DNA of 21,951 nt from Pseudomonadota bacterium (GTDB lineage: Bacteria; Pseudomonadota; Gammaproteobacteria; Burkholderiales; Burkholderiaceae_E). The stretch is taken from positions 1 through 21,951 of the forward strand of contig JAEWEW010000299.1 in NCBI GenBank assembly GCA_023389175.1. Reading direction: 5' to 3'. Of the stretch, positions 1 through 7,137 are shown piece after piece. The notes beneath the pieces were generated by a model, which saw only the letters and a program-made list of their open reading frames with translations, did no database searches and was not told where the DNA came from. The translations under genes and the position numbers were made by a program. Position 1 is the stretch's first letter. Each line of letters begins with the position of its first letter.

Positions 1-435
1 AACGACAACCGCATCACCCTCGGCCCCGACCGCGACGCGACCGGCATGCCGGTCGCGCAGGTGCACTTCCGCTGGAATGTCCTCGACATCCAGAGCATCC
101 TGCGGACCCAGGAGATCATGCAGGCGGCCTTCGCCGAGGCCGGGCTGGGCCAGCTGCACCTCGCGCGGCGCGGCGAGCTGCCGGTGCTGGCGCAGATGTC
201 CTCGCACCATCCTGCCGGTACCACACGCATGTCGAGCGATCCGCGCCGAGGCGTGGTCGATGCGGAGTGCCGGGTGCACGGCGTCTCCAACCTCTTCGTC
301 GCCAGCAGCGCTGTCTTCCCGACCAGCGGCCTCGCGCCGCCGACGCTGACCGTCCTCGCGCTCGCGATCCGGGTCGGGGACGTGATCAGGTCCCGGCTCG
401 ACGCCACGACCCGCCTGGCTCGAAGCGTCGCCTGA
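1..435 (+). CDS. GMC-family FAD oxidoreductase, C-terminal part (5' end outside window)
   Basis: The frame is open from base 1 and ends at TGA 433-435, leaving 144 residues. It opens with the NRITLGPDRDATG stretch typical of the start of the GMC C-terminal domain. It then shows HHPAGTTRMSSDP, GVVD, RVHGVSNLFVASSAVFPTSG and PTLTVLALAIR, the signature series of the glucose-methanol-choline family (GMC_oxred_C). The His of the HxxGT motif (residue 70 of this fragment) is the usual catalytic base. The second active-site residue, normally His or Asn just before PT in this block, reads Pro113. Family members oxidise alcohols or sugars using FAD; the substrate cannot be told from this fragment. The FAD-binding N-terminus lies upstream of the window. 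Confidence 0.93.
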   Translation, partial: NDNRITLGPDRDATGMPVAQVHFRWNVLDIQSILRTQEIMQAAFAEAGLGQLHLARRGELPVLAQMSSHHPAGTTRMSSDPRRGVVDAECRVHGVSNLFVASSAVFPTSGLAPPTLTVLALAIRVGDVIRSRLDATTRLARSVA

Positions 436-478
436 GCGACTTCCCGGTCGCCCGCCGCAGCCCCGGCGGCAGGGCCGA

Positions 479-524
479 TTTCCTGACCCGGGTCAAGGAA
501 ACCCCGTGCCGCGTCGACTATCCT
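479..524 (+). promoter_or_regulatory. Candidate CRP/FNR-type operator and promoter for the hemerythrin operon
   Basis: Bases 484-495 form a perfect 12-bp palindrome, TGACCCGGGTCA. It reads as cTGAC-N4-GTCAA (483-496), like the TTGAY-N4-RTCAA sites of FNR/DNR/NnrR-type regulators. The flanks continue the symmetry (TTTCC at 479-483, GGAAA at 497-501, with one unpaired A). A -10-like TATCCT lies at 519-524. If transcription starts near 531, the palindrome is centred at -41.5, the usual class II activator position. No good -35 element is seen, which fits activator dependence. It could instead be a hairpin terminator for the GMC gene, although it has no T tract. The function is inferred. Confidence 0.45.
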
Positions 525-602
525 CGCAGCATGGCCGGCATGTCGGGATTCGCGCCTCGGGCAGGAGTCTTGCGCGCTGCCTTGGACGACGGGAGGGAGA
601 CC

Positions 603-1061
603 ATGACCAGCAGGATCCGGGAATACATGGCGGCGGACCATCGCCGCTGCGACGCGTATTTCGTCGCGAGCGAGGAGGCGGTGGTTGCCGGCGACTGGGA
701 CGCGGCCGGCGCGGCATTCCGGCGCTACGGCGAGGCGCTGGATGCGCACCTCGCGATGGAAGAGGAGGTGCTGTTCCCGGCCTTCGAGGAGGAAACCGGC
801 ATGACCGGCGGGCCGACCGCGATGATGCGCGCGGAGCATCGCGAGCTGCGCGCGCTGCTGCGCCGGGTCGAGGACGCCCTCGCCCATCGTGAAGTGGACG
901 CGTGGCTTGGCGGTTCGGAGACGCTGCGCATCCTCGCGCAGCAGCATGACCTCAAGGAGGAAGGCGTGCTCTATCCCATGATGGATCGCGCGCTGGCCGG
1001 GAAGCAGGAGGAGTTGCTCGGCCGGATGACCGCCTTGACGGCGGAGTCGGCGGGCGCCTGA
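603..1061 (+). CDS. Hemerythrin-like (HHE) di-iron protein
   Basis: A 152-residue four-helix protein with the hemerythrin ligand set: H13 (ADHRR), H49xxxE53 (HLAMEEE), H79 (EHREL) and H115xxxE119 (HDLKEE). Cytosolic hemerythrin-domain proteins bind O2 or NO, or serve in iron and redox stress sensing. The start chosen is ATG 603, with the purine-rich GGGAGGGAGA just upstream. The frame stays open further upstream, but that part does not resemble a hemerythrin and crosses the presumed promoter. The stop overlaps the next ATG (TGATG at 1059-1063), so it is translationally coupled to the DUF2249 gene. With the DUF2249 and NnrS-like neighbours, a role in nitric oxide or nitrogen-oxide metabolism is likely but inferred. 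Confidence 0.9.
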   Translation: MTSRIREYMAADHRRCDAYFVASEEAVVAGDWDAAGAAFRRYGEALDAHLAMEEEVLFPAFEEETGMTGGPTAMMRAEHRELRALLRRVEDALAHREVDAWLGGSETLRILAQQHDLKEEGVLYPMMDRALAGKQEELLGRMTALTAESAGA

Positions 1062-1291
1062 TGGACAAGGACGACATCGTCGAGATCGACGTCTGCGGCC
1101 TGCAGCCGCCCGAGCCGCTCGAGCGCGTGCTGGAGGCTCTGTCCCGCCTGCAGCCGGGCCAGCAGTTGCGCATGCTGATCGACCGCGAGCCGCGGCCCCT
1201 CTACGGCATCCTCGATCGCAACGGCTACGCCTACGACGCGACGCTGCGCGACGACTACATCTACGAGATCCTGATCCGGACTCGCGGCTGA
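1061..1291 (+). CDS. DUF2249 domain protein
   Basis: A 76-residue protein matching the small DUF2249 family, which has a TusA-like fold. It has an acidic N-terminus leading into EIDVCGLQPPEPLERVLEAL, then LQPGQQLRMLIDREPRPLYGIL and a C-terminal YIYEILIRTRG strand. The C-G-L-x-P-P-E motif resembles the CPxP region of sulfur-carrier TusA proteins, with Cys13 as the only cysteine. It overlaps the genes on both sides by TGATG junctions, so it belongs to a three-gene operon. DUF2249 proteins are often encoded next to hemerythrin and NnrS or denitrification genes. Their biochemical role is not established; persulfide or metal handling is only a guess from the fold. Confidence 0.87.
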   Translation: MDKDDIVEIDVCGLQPPEPLERVLEALSRLQPGQQLRMLIDREPRPLYGILDRNGYAYDATLRDDYIYEILIRTRG

Positions 1292-2703
1292 TGCAGCCCG
1301 TCGCCTCGTTCGACCTGTCGCCGCCGCTCGCAGCGCCGCTGCGCTTCTTCCTGACGGCACCCGCGTTCTCGATGTCCGCCGGGCTGCTGCTGGCGGCGGT
1401 GGGACCGGACGGACTGGCTTCGCGCTGGACACCGGCCGCGCTGGCCCTGACCCACCTGATGACCCTCGGCTTCCTGGGCATGGCGATGCTGGGCGCGCTG
1501 CTCCAGATCCTACCGGTGGTCGCGGGGGTGGCGGTCGCCCGCACGGCGGCCACGGCGCGGGGTGTCCACCTGCTGCTGGGCGGCGGCACCGTCGCGCTCG
1601 CCGCCGGCTTCCTGCTCGGCGAGCCGGCGCTGTTCCTCATGGCGATGCTCCTGCTCGGCGCGGGCTTCGCCTGGTTCGTCGTGGCGGCCGCCATCGGCGC
1701 TCGGGGTGGCGGCGTCGCGGGGCCGACGCCGCGCGGAATCCGCCTGGCGCTGGGCGCGCTGGTGGTCACGGTCGCGCTCGGGCTTCTGCTTGCAGCCGTA
1801 TTCGGCGGCCTTGCCGTGCTGCCGGCCTCGGTGGGCGGCGTCGCCCTCGACGGCGTTTCACTGCCGTCCCTCGCGAACGTGCACGCGTTCTGGGGCATCG
1901 GCGGTTGGGTGGGCCTGCTGGTCATCGCCGTGGCCTACCAGGTCGTGCCCATGTTCCAGGTCACCGCCGACTATCCCGCCGCCCTGCGCCGCTGGCTGCC
2001 GGCTGTGCTGCTCGGGCTGATCCTGCTCTGGTCGGCCGCCATCCTGCTCGGGCCGACGCTGGTCGAGCTGGCCGGTGCGCGCCCCGTGGACCAGGGCGGC
2101 AGCGGCATCGACTTCGGCGCGCTGCTCGGCTGGATCACCGCCGGCATCGCGGCCGTCGGCTATGCCGTCTTCGCCGTCGTCACGCTGCGCCTGGTATGGC
2201 GGCGCAAGCGCCCCAAGCCGGAGGCAACCTCGCTGTTCTGGTACCTGGGCGCCATCGCCCTGGCCGCATGCGCCGGGCTCTGGTTGGCCGGCGCATTCTT
2301 TCCCGCGGTGCGGTCGTCGGACGCCTGGCCGCTCGCGATCGGCGTGCTGGTCATCGTCGGCTTCGCCGGCTCGGTGGTCAATGGCATGCTGTATCGCATC
2401 GTGCCGTTCCTGGTGTGGTTCCACCTGCAGACGGCGCTGGCCGGCGGCCGCGTGCGGGTGCCGAACGCGCGAGACCTCATCGGGCAGCGGGCGATGCTCG
2501 GGCAGTTCGCGCTTCAGGCGATTTCCATCGTGCTGCTGATTGCGGCCACCCTGAGCCCGCCGCATTTCGCCCGCGGCGCGGGAATCGTCTTCCTGCTTTC
2601 GCAAGGCTGGCTCTGGCTCAATCTGCTGCAGGCCGGCACGGTCGCGCGCAACGGAATACGCCGGCTGCGGAAATTCCCGGACGAAATGCAGGCACACGCC
2701 TGA
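1291..2703 (+). CDS. 12-TM membrane protein, NnrS / heme-copper oxidase subunit I-like
   Basis: A 470-residue integral membrane protein with about 12 hydrophobic segments (near residues 17-39, 49-78, 91-107, 110-135, 150-178, 198-221, 233-256, 273-300, 314-336, 345-378, 404-421, 428-448). Histidines sit in or next to membrane helices at H55 (ALTHLMTLGFLG), H198 (NVHAFWGIGGW) and H378 (FLVWFHL). That layout recalls NnrS and cytochrome oxidase subunit I relatives that bind heme, but the full CuB ligand set of a real oxidase is not visible. The ATG overlaps the DUF2249 stop. With that gene and hemerythrin, a role in NO tolerance or nitrogen-oxide respiration is plausible. The membrane prediction is firm; the family assignment is moderate. 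Confidence 0.72.
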   Translation: MQPVASFDLSPPLAAPLRFFLTAPAFSMSAGLLLAAVGPDGLASRWTPAALALTHLMTLGFLGMAMLGALLQILPVVAGVAVARTAATARGVHLLLGGGTVALAAGFLLGEPALFLMAMLLLGAGFAWFVVAAAIGARGGGVAGPTPRGIRLALGALVVTVALGLLLAAVFGGLAVLPASVGGVALDGVSLPSLANVHAFWGIGGWVGLLVIAVAYQVVPMFQVTADYPAALRRWLPAVLLGLILLWSAAILLGPTLVELAGARPVDQGGSGIDFGALLGWITAGIAAVGYAVFAVVTLRLVWRRKRPKPEATSLFWYLGAIALAACAGLWLAGAFFPAVRSSDAWPLAIGVLVIVGFAGSVVNGMLYRIVPFLVWFHLQTALAGGRVRVPNARDLIGQRAMLGQFALQAISIVLLIAATLSPPHFARGAGIVFLLSQGWLWLNLLQAGTVARNGIRRLRKFPDEMQAHA

Positions 2704-2851
2704 TTTCGCGGAATCGGCGTAATGCATTCAATGACTGTCGTTAGCACCGAAACACCGGCGCTGCAACGAAAGACCTCCGGCCTATGCCGATCGAGATTCG
2801 GCCCGCCATTCGTTTTCGATATGCTGCCGTTTTAGCCCGAGGATTGCAGTC
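2704..2851. other. Intergenic region upstream of the H-NS-like gene
   Basis: This 148-bp stretch is noticeably more AT-rich than its surroundings, as is common at a promoter. A weak sigma-70-like pair can be drawn: TTCGGC (2797-2802), a 17-bp spacer, then TATGCT (2820-2825). A short inverted repeat, GCCGA/TCGGC, flanks 2786-2802 and could be a remnant terminator for the preceding membrane protein gene. A Shine-Dalgarno-like GAGGA lies about ten bases before the ATG at 2852. No small ORF with convincing coding character was seen. Confidence 0.3.
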
Positions 2852-3250
2852 ATGCCGAAGACATTGGCCAAGATCGAACAGCAGATCAAGGCGCTGGAGC
2901 GCGAAGCCGAGCAATTGCGCAAGAAGGAAGCGGCGGGCGTGGTCGCGCGGATCAAGGAGGCGATTGCCTACTACGATCTCTCCGCACAGGATCTGGGCCT
3001 GACCAGCGAACCACCTGGCAGGCGCGGCGCTGCCGCCCGCGGCAGCCGCCGCGTGCGCACGGAACAGCGCCCGCAGCCTGCCAACGGAGCTGCCCGCCAC
3101 GCCGTGCGTCCTGCGCGCCGGCGTCACGCAGGCGCGGCCGTCTACCGGGACGAGCACGGCAATTCCTGGTCCGGACGCGGCCGCCGCCCCGGCTGGCTCA
3201 AGGAAGCGCTCGCAAGCGGCAAGTCGCTGGATGACCTGAAGTCGTCCTGA
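2852..3250 (+). CDS. H-NS family nucleoid-associated DNA-binding protein
   Basis: A 132-residue protein with the two-part H-NS layout. Residues 3-40 form a charged, heptad-like coiled coil for oligomerisation (KIEQQIKALEREAEQLRKK). Residues 55-95 are a very Arg-rich linker. Residues 98-128 carry the DNA-binding motif YRDEHGNSWSGRGRRPGWL, matching the W-[ST]-G-x-G-R-x-P-x-W core that reads AT-rich minor groove. The Arg-rich linker is longer than in enteric H-NS, as in the H-NS-like proteins of Burkholderiales. It probably silences AT-rich or foreign DNA. Its stop is only three bases from the stop of the convergent sirtuin gene, leaving no room for a dedicated terminator. Confidence 0.93.
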   Translation: MPKTLAKIEQQIKALEREAEQLRKKEAAGVVARIKEAIAYYDLSAQDLGLTSEPPGRRGAAARGSRRVRTEQRPQPANGAARHAVRPARRRHAGAAVYRDEHGNSWSGRGRRPGWLKEALASGKSLDDLKSS

Positions 3251-3253
3251 ATG

Positions 3254-4030
3254 TCATGAGGCCGAAAGGCGCCTGACCAGCGCCGGCAGTCCCTCGGCAG
3301 CGGACACCCGCCAGCACAGGTCGGCGAGCCTGCTGATCGCGGTCTCTTCGGGATTGATCTCGATCACCGGGCGTCCGCGCTCCCGGGCGAGCCCGGGGAG
3401 GCCGGCGGCCGGATGCACCACGCCGGAGGTTCCGACGACCAGCAGCGCGTCGCAACCCGAGATCGCTGCCACCGCCCGTTCCCAGGCTGCGACCGGCAAC
3501 GGCTCGCCGAACCACACCACGCCGGGTCTGACCGGGCCGCCGCAGTGCGCGCACGCGGGCGGCTCGACGCGCAGGCTCGGCTCCAGTGGCATGGTCGGTG
3601 CGGTCGAAGCGGCCGCGTGCGGTCGCTGGCACAGCAGGCAGCGCATGGCGAACAGGCTGCCGTGCAGATGCACCACGTCCCGGGTGCCTGCGCGCTCGTG
3701 CAGGTCGTCCACGTTCTGCGTGACCACCACCACCTGCGGCAACTGTGCCTGCAGCCGCGCGATCGCGAAATGGCCGGCACGCGGACGGGCCTGCGCCACC
3801 AATGCCATGCGCCAGCGGTACCAGCCCCAGACGAGTGCCCGGTCCTTGCGGTAAGCCGCTTCAGTCGCCAGGGTCATGGGATCAAACCGGGCCCACAGGC
3901 CGTTGCGCGCGCCGCGGAAGGTGGGGATTCCGCTTTCGGCAGACATGCCGGCACCGGTGAGCACGGCGACGCGCCGGGCGTCCCGCAGCAGCGCAACAGC
4001 GGTCCCGGCCGCGTCCCGATGCTCGCTCAC
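3254..4030 (-). CDS. cobB: Sir2-family NAD-dependent protein deacylase (sirtuin)
   Basis: A 258-residue sirtuin. Visible motifs are GAGMSAESGIPTFRG (26-40, NAD binding), TQNVDDLHERAG (104-115), the catalytic H123 in HLHGS, and a zinc site of C131/C134 (CLLC) and C160/C163 (CAHC). RPGVVWFGE (168-176), VGTS and INPEE follow. Tyr71 and Arg74 form the YxxR pair that in CobB/SIRT5-type enzymes binds the carboxylate of succinyl- or malonyl-lysine, so desuccinylase/demalonylase activity is expected besides deacetylation. The start is GTG at 4030 with a weak ribosome-binding site. It lies 37 bp downstream of the MgtC-like gene on the same strand and is probably co-transcribed with it. It converges with the H-NS-like gene. 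Confidence 0.95.
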   Translation of the reverse strand: MSEHRDAAGTAVALLRDARRVAVLTGAGMSAESGIPTFRGARNGLWARFDPMTLATEAAYRKDRALVWGWYRWRMALVAQARPRAGHFAIARLQAQLPQVVVVTQNVDDLHERAGTRDVVHLHGSLFAMRCLLCQRPHAAASTAPTMPLEPSLRVEPPACAHCGGPVRPGVVWFGEPLPVAAWERAVAAISGCDALLVVGTSGVVHPAAGLPGLARERGRPVIEINPEETAISRLADLCWRVSAAEGLPALVRRLSAS

Positions 4031-4067
4031 CGGTCTATCCCGGTCGCCTGCGCGCCCTCGTTCCCAT

Positions 4068-4697
4068 TCATCGTGCGCCCACTTCCGGCCCTCCCGTCTC
4101 CTGCACCTGCACCACGTCGTTGTCCACGACCGGCTTGTCCGCCATCGGCCTGGCCGACGCCGAGCGCGAGCCAGGCTCCGCCCGCGGATTGTCCGGCAGC
4201 TGGCCGTCGACCGCGGCGCCGCCCGGCGCGTCGATACGGTCCTTGATCCGCCGCAGCAGTGACAGCACCACCCAGGCCAGCAACGCGCTCAGGACCGCGG
4301 TCGCCATGAGCCCGAGACCGGCGGCAACGCCGACCGCCGCGGTGAGCCATATGCCGGCAGCGGTGGTGAGGCCCGAGATCTCTCCGCTGCGCAGCTTGAG
4401 GATGGCGCCGGCGCCGAGGAATCCGACCCCGGTGACGATTCCCTGCATCACGCGCGACATGTCCTCCAGGGGCGTGCCGGCCTGCATCGGGACCAGCACG
4501 AAAAGGGCGGAGCCCATGGCCACCAGCATGTGCGTGCGCAGGCCGGCGGCCGCGCCGATCGATTCGCGCTCGTAGCCGAGCACGGCCCCCAGCGCAAGCG
4601 CCACCAGCAGGCGCACGATGACCCGCGTGACATCGGACGTGTCCGCCAGGTCCGAGAATTCTTCGTGCAATGTCGCGAGGATCTGTTCCCACCACAC
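4068..4697 (-). CDS. MgtC/SapB family inner-membrane protein
   Basis: A 209-residue membrane protein with the MgtC/SapB signature: RLLVALALGAVLGYERE near residues 28-45, then AAGLRTHMLVAMGSALF, GIVTGVGFLGAGAIL and LTTAAGIWLTAAVGVAAGLG. Four to five hydrophobic segments lie between residues 25 and 150. A hydrophilic tail of about 55 residues follows and lacks the ACT-like domain of long MgtC proteins, so this is the short SapB-like form. The start is GTG at 4697, with GGAGAG about seven bases upstream. MgtC relatives matter for growth at low magnesium and for membrane ATP synthase control, and are not proven magnesium transporters. It lies 35 bp after the LysR gene and 37 bp before the sirtuin gene; a shared transcript is likely. 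Confidence 0.93.
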   Translation of the reverse strand: MWWEQILATLHEEFSDLADTSDVTRVIVRLLVALALGAVLGYERESIGAAAGLRTHMLVAMGSALFVLVPMQAGTPLEDMSRVMQGIVTGVGFLGAGAILKLRSGEISGLTTAAGIWLTAAVGVAAGLGLMATAVLSALLAWVVLSLLRRIKDRIDAPGGAAVDGQLPDNPRAEPGSRSASARPMADKPVVDNDVVQVQETGGPEVGAR

Positions 4698-4732
4698 GTC
4701 GGCTCTCCGGTACGCTCGCGGCAGGCGAGCGC

Positions 4733-5719
4733 CTACCGAATGGCGAGTGTAGCTTCAGCGCGTTCCCGGGCCATGCGTCGGCCTGGCTTGCGGGCGGCAG
4801 GCGCCTCGGACGGCTCCGGCCACCATGGGTCGGGATGCCCGCTGCCGAACGCGGCGGTGAGCGCTTCCAGGAACAGCCTCACCTTCGGCTCCACCAGGCG
4901 CCTGTGCGGATACACCGCATAGACGGTCAGGCCCGGGAGGGTCCAGTCCGGCAGCACCGGCTGCAGCGCGCCGCCTGCGAGGTCGTCGCGCGCGAGAAAG
5001 CTTGGCGCGACGACCATCCCGATGCCGTGGCGGGCGGCGGACATCAGCGCCTCGCCGCTGTTGGACCACATCACCGCCGTCAGCTTCACCCTGACCTCGC
5101 GCCGGCCGCGCGCGAATGCCAGCTCCCGCATCGGACGCGGCTCGGTGAACACCAGGTGGCGATGCCCTTCGAGCTGCTCCGGCTTCAGCGGCCGGCCATG
5201 GCGCGCGAGATAGGCAGGCGCGGCGACAACCGAGAGACCGGCGCGCGCGACCGGCCGCGCGACGTAGCGCGAATCCAGCATGCGGGCGACGCGCACGGCG
5301 ACGTCGACGCCCTCTTCCACCATGTCCGTGACCCGGTTCGACAGCCGCAGGTCGATCGCCAGGTTCTCGTGCGCCGCCATGAGCGCGTTCGCCACCGGCA
5401 GCAGCGGCCTTCCGAAATCCACCGGCGCGGTGATCCTCAGCACGCCCGACGGCGCCTTGGCGAGCTCGCTCATCGACGCGTCGGCATCCTCGAGCGCATG
5501 CAGGCACTCGAGGCAGCGCTCCAGGTAGATCCGTCCGGCCTCGGTCAGGCCGACGCGGCGCGTGGTTCGGTCGAGCAGGCGCGCGCCGACCCGAGTCTCC
5601 AGGGCGCTCACCTGCTTGCTCGCCGCGGCCGGCGAGATGCGCAACTCCCGCGCCGCGGCGGCAAAGCTCGAATGCTGCGCCACGCGGACGAAGACCTGCA
5701 TCGACTGAAGGCGGTCCAT
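4733..5719 (-). CDS. LysR-type transcriptional regulator
   Basis: A 328-residue LTTR. Residues 1-60 are the winged helix-turn-helix (MDRLQSMQVFVRVAQHSSF, AAARELRISPAAASKQVSALE, LLDRTTRRVGLTEAG). Residues from about 88 to 290 form the periplasmic-binding-protein-like effector domain. A Pro/Arg-rich tail of about 35 residues follows and is longer than usual. The start at 5719 gives the canonical LTTR N-terminus; an ATG three codons upstream (5728) is an alternative. The frame is open much further upstream, but that part is a shadow of the divergent gene. It is transcribed divergently from the FAD oxidoreductase gene, the usual arrangement for an LTTR and its target, so it probably regulates that gene. 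The effector is unknown. Confidence 0.93.
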   Translation of the reverse strand: MDRLQSMQVFVRVAQHSSFAAAARELRISPAAASKQVSALETRVGARLLDRTTRRVGLTEAGRIYLERCLECLHALEDADASMSELAKAPSGVLRITAPVDFGRPLLPVANALMAAHENLAIDLRLSNRVTDMVEEGVDVAVRVARMLDSRYVARPVARAGLSVVAAPAYLARHGRPLKPEQLEGHRHLVFTEPRPMRELAFARGRREVRVKLTAVMWSNSGEALMSAARHGIGMVVAPSFLARDDLAGGALQPVLPDWTLPGLTVYAVYPHRRLVEPKVRLFLEALTAAFGSGHPDPWWPEPSEAPAARKPGRRMARERAEATLAIR

Positions 5720-5862
5720 GCGCCTCATCTTCCCACTCTTTCCGGCGCGGAAACAGTCCATCTCCGCGGCCCCCGGTTTCGCGGACAGGCGAGCGGGGCT
5801 AGGCTTGCCTCGTCGCGACGCAGGAACGCAGGCTCGCCCCGAATTGAAGCGAGGAGATGCAC
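5720..5862. promoter_or_regulatory. Divergent control region between LysR gene and FAD oxidoreductase gene
   Basis: This 143-bp intergenic region must hold both promoters. A dyad TCGC-N6-GCGA at 5779-5792 is a candidate LTTR half-site pair, although its T-to-A spacing is one base longer than the classic T-N11-A. A second small dyad, AGGC-tt-GCCT, lies at 5801-5810. A weak TTTCGC (5777-5782), 17-bp spacer, TAGGCT (5800-5805) pair faces the oxidoreductase. GAGGAG at 5851-5856 abuts an ATG at 5857 but sits six bases before the ATG at 5863, which favours 5863 as the start. Confidence 0.4.
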
Positions 5863-7137
5863 ATGGACAGGCAATCCGGGAACAGGCATCCCGAGAACGG
5901 GCAGTACGACGCGATCGTCGTCGGCGCGCGGTGCGCCGGCTCCCCCCTGGCGATGTTGCTGGCCCGACGGGGCCATCGGGTGCTGGCAGTCGACCGGGCC
6001 ACCTTCCCGAGCGACACCATCTCCACCCACGTCGTCCATCCGGCAGGCGTCGCGGCGCTGTCGCGATGGGGGCTGCTCGCGCCGCTGGCCGCGACCGGCT
6101 GCCCGCCGATCCACACCTACGCCTATGACTTCGGCCCGATCCGGCTTGCCGGCGGTCCCGGTACTTCGGATTCGCCGGTAGCCTACTGTCCGCGCCGTAC
6201 CGTGCTCGACAAGCTGCTGGTCGACGCGGCATCGGCCGCCGGAGCGACGATCTGCGAGGGCTTCACCGTGGACGAGCTCGTCGTCGCCGACGGAACAGTC
6301 ACCGGCATCCGTGGCCACACCCCGGGCGGCGCGCCGCTCCAGCTGCGGGGACGCGTGGTGGTCGGCGCCGATGGCCGCCGCTCGATCGTCGCGCGCACGA
6401 CCGGCGCGCCGGCGTACCGCGAGCGCCCGCCGCTGCAGACCGCCTATTACGCCTACTGGAGCGGCCTGCCCATGGCCGGCCGCTTCGAGACCTACGTGCG
6501 CGACGGCCGCGGCTTCGCCGCGGTCCCGACCCATGACGACCTGACGCTCGTCATTGCCGGCTGGCCGCAGGTGGATCGAGGGCCCGGCAGGACGGACATC
6601 GAGGCGACCTACCTGGCCGGGCTCTCCTCCGTGCCCGAATTCGCGACGCGGCTGCGCGAGGCGCGGCGCGAGTCGCGTCTCGCCGGCGCGGCAGTCGAGA
6701 ACTACTTCCGCAAGCCCTACGGCCCCGGCTGGGCACTGGTCGGGGATGCGGGCTACAACAAGGATCCGATCACGGCGCAGGGCATCACCGACGCATTCCA
6801 TGATGCCGAGCTGTGCGCGACCGCCCTTGACCAGTTCCTCGGCGCCGGACGCCCCTTTGACGACGCCATGGCGGACTACCAGCGCGCGCGGGATGCGCGT
6901 GTCCTGCCGATGTACGAGTACACCTGCGGCCTCGCGACGCTGGAGCCACCGCCGCCGCCGGTTCGCGAGTTGCTGATGGCCATCCAGGGCGACCAGGCGG
7001 CCATGGACGACTTCGCCCGGATGAATGCAGGCACGATCTCGCCCGCGGAGTTCTTCTCACCGCAGCGCCAGGCCGCCGTGACCGGTCCGGCGCAGGCGGC
7101 GGACCGGAGCCGACCCCCGGCCGTCGCGTTAAGCTGA
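5863..7137 (+). CDS. FAD-dependent oxidoreductase (geranylgeranyl reductase / aromatic hydroxylase-like)
   Basis: A 424-residue flavoprotein of the FAD_binding_3 / geranylgeranyl-reductase type. Residues 15-27 carry the dinucleotide-binding YDAIVVGARCAGS. VVGADGRRS (166-174) is the DG motif, and GWALVGDAGYNKDPITAQGI (289-308) is the GD motif that binds the FAD ribityl and phosphates. Enzymes of this class hydroxylate, epoxidise, halogenate or reduce unsaturated substrates; the substrate is unknown. The start is placed at ATG 5863 because GAGGAG at 5851-5856 has proper spacing only to that codon. The C-terminal 25 residues are Pro/Ala-rich. It is divergent from a LysR gene and lies 52 bp before the hemolysin-family operon, so it may be part of the same pathway, which is inferred from position only. 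Confidence 0.9.
   Translation: MDRQSGNRHPENGQYDAIVVGARCAGSPLAMLLARRGHRVLAVDRATFPSDTISTHVVHPAGVAALSRWGLLAPLAATGCPPIHTYAYDFGPIRLAGGPGTSDSPVAYCPRRTVLDKLLVDAASAAGATICEGFTVDELVVADGTVTGIRGHTPGGAPLQLRGRVVVGADGRRSIVARTTGAPAYRERPPLQTAYYAYWSGLPMAGRFETYVRDGRGFAAVPTHDDLTLVIAGWPQVDRGPGRTDIEATYLAGLSSVPEFATRLREARRESRLAGAAVENYFRKPYGPGWALVGDAGYNKDPITAQGITDAFHDAELCATALDQFLGAGRPFDDAMADYQRARDARVLPMYEYTCGLATLEPPPPPVRELLMAIQGDQAAMDDFARMNAGTISPAEFFSPQRQAAVTGPAQAADRSRPPAVALS

Noticed and set aside
4068..4697. A magnesium transporter assignment for the MgtC/SapB protein
   Set aside because: MgtC-type proteins are linked to low magnesium but are not shown to transport it, so only the family name is given.
5720..6232. 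N-terminal extension of the LysR gene reaching to 6232
   Set aside because: The extension lies over the divergent promoter and the FAD oxidoreductase gene and is Arg/Pro-rich; the winged helix starts right at 5719.
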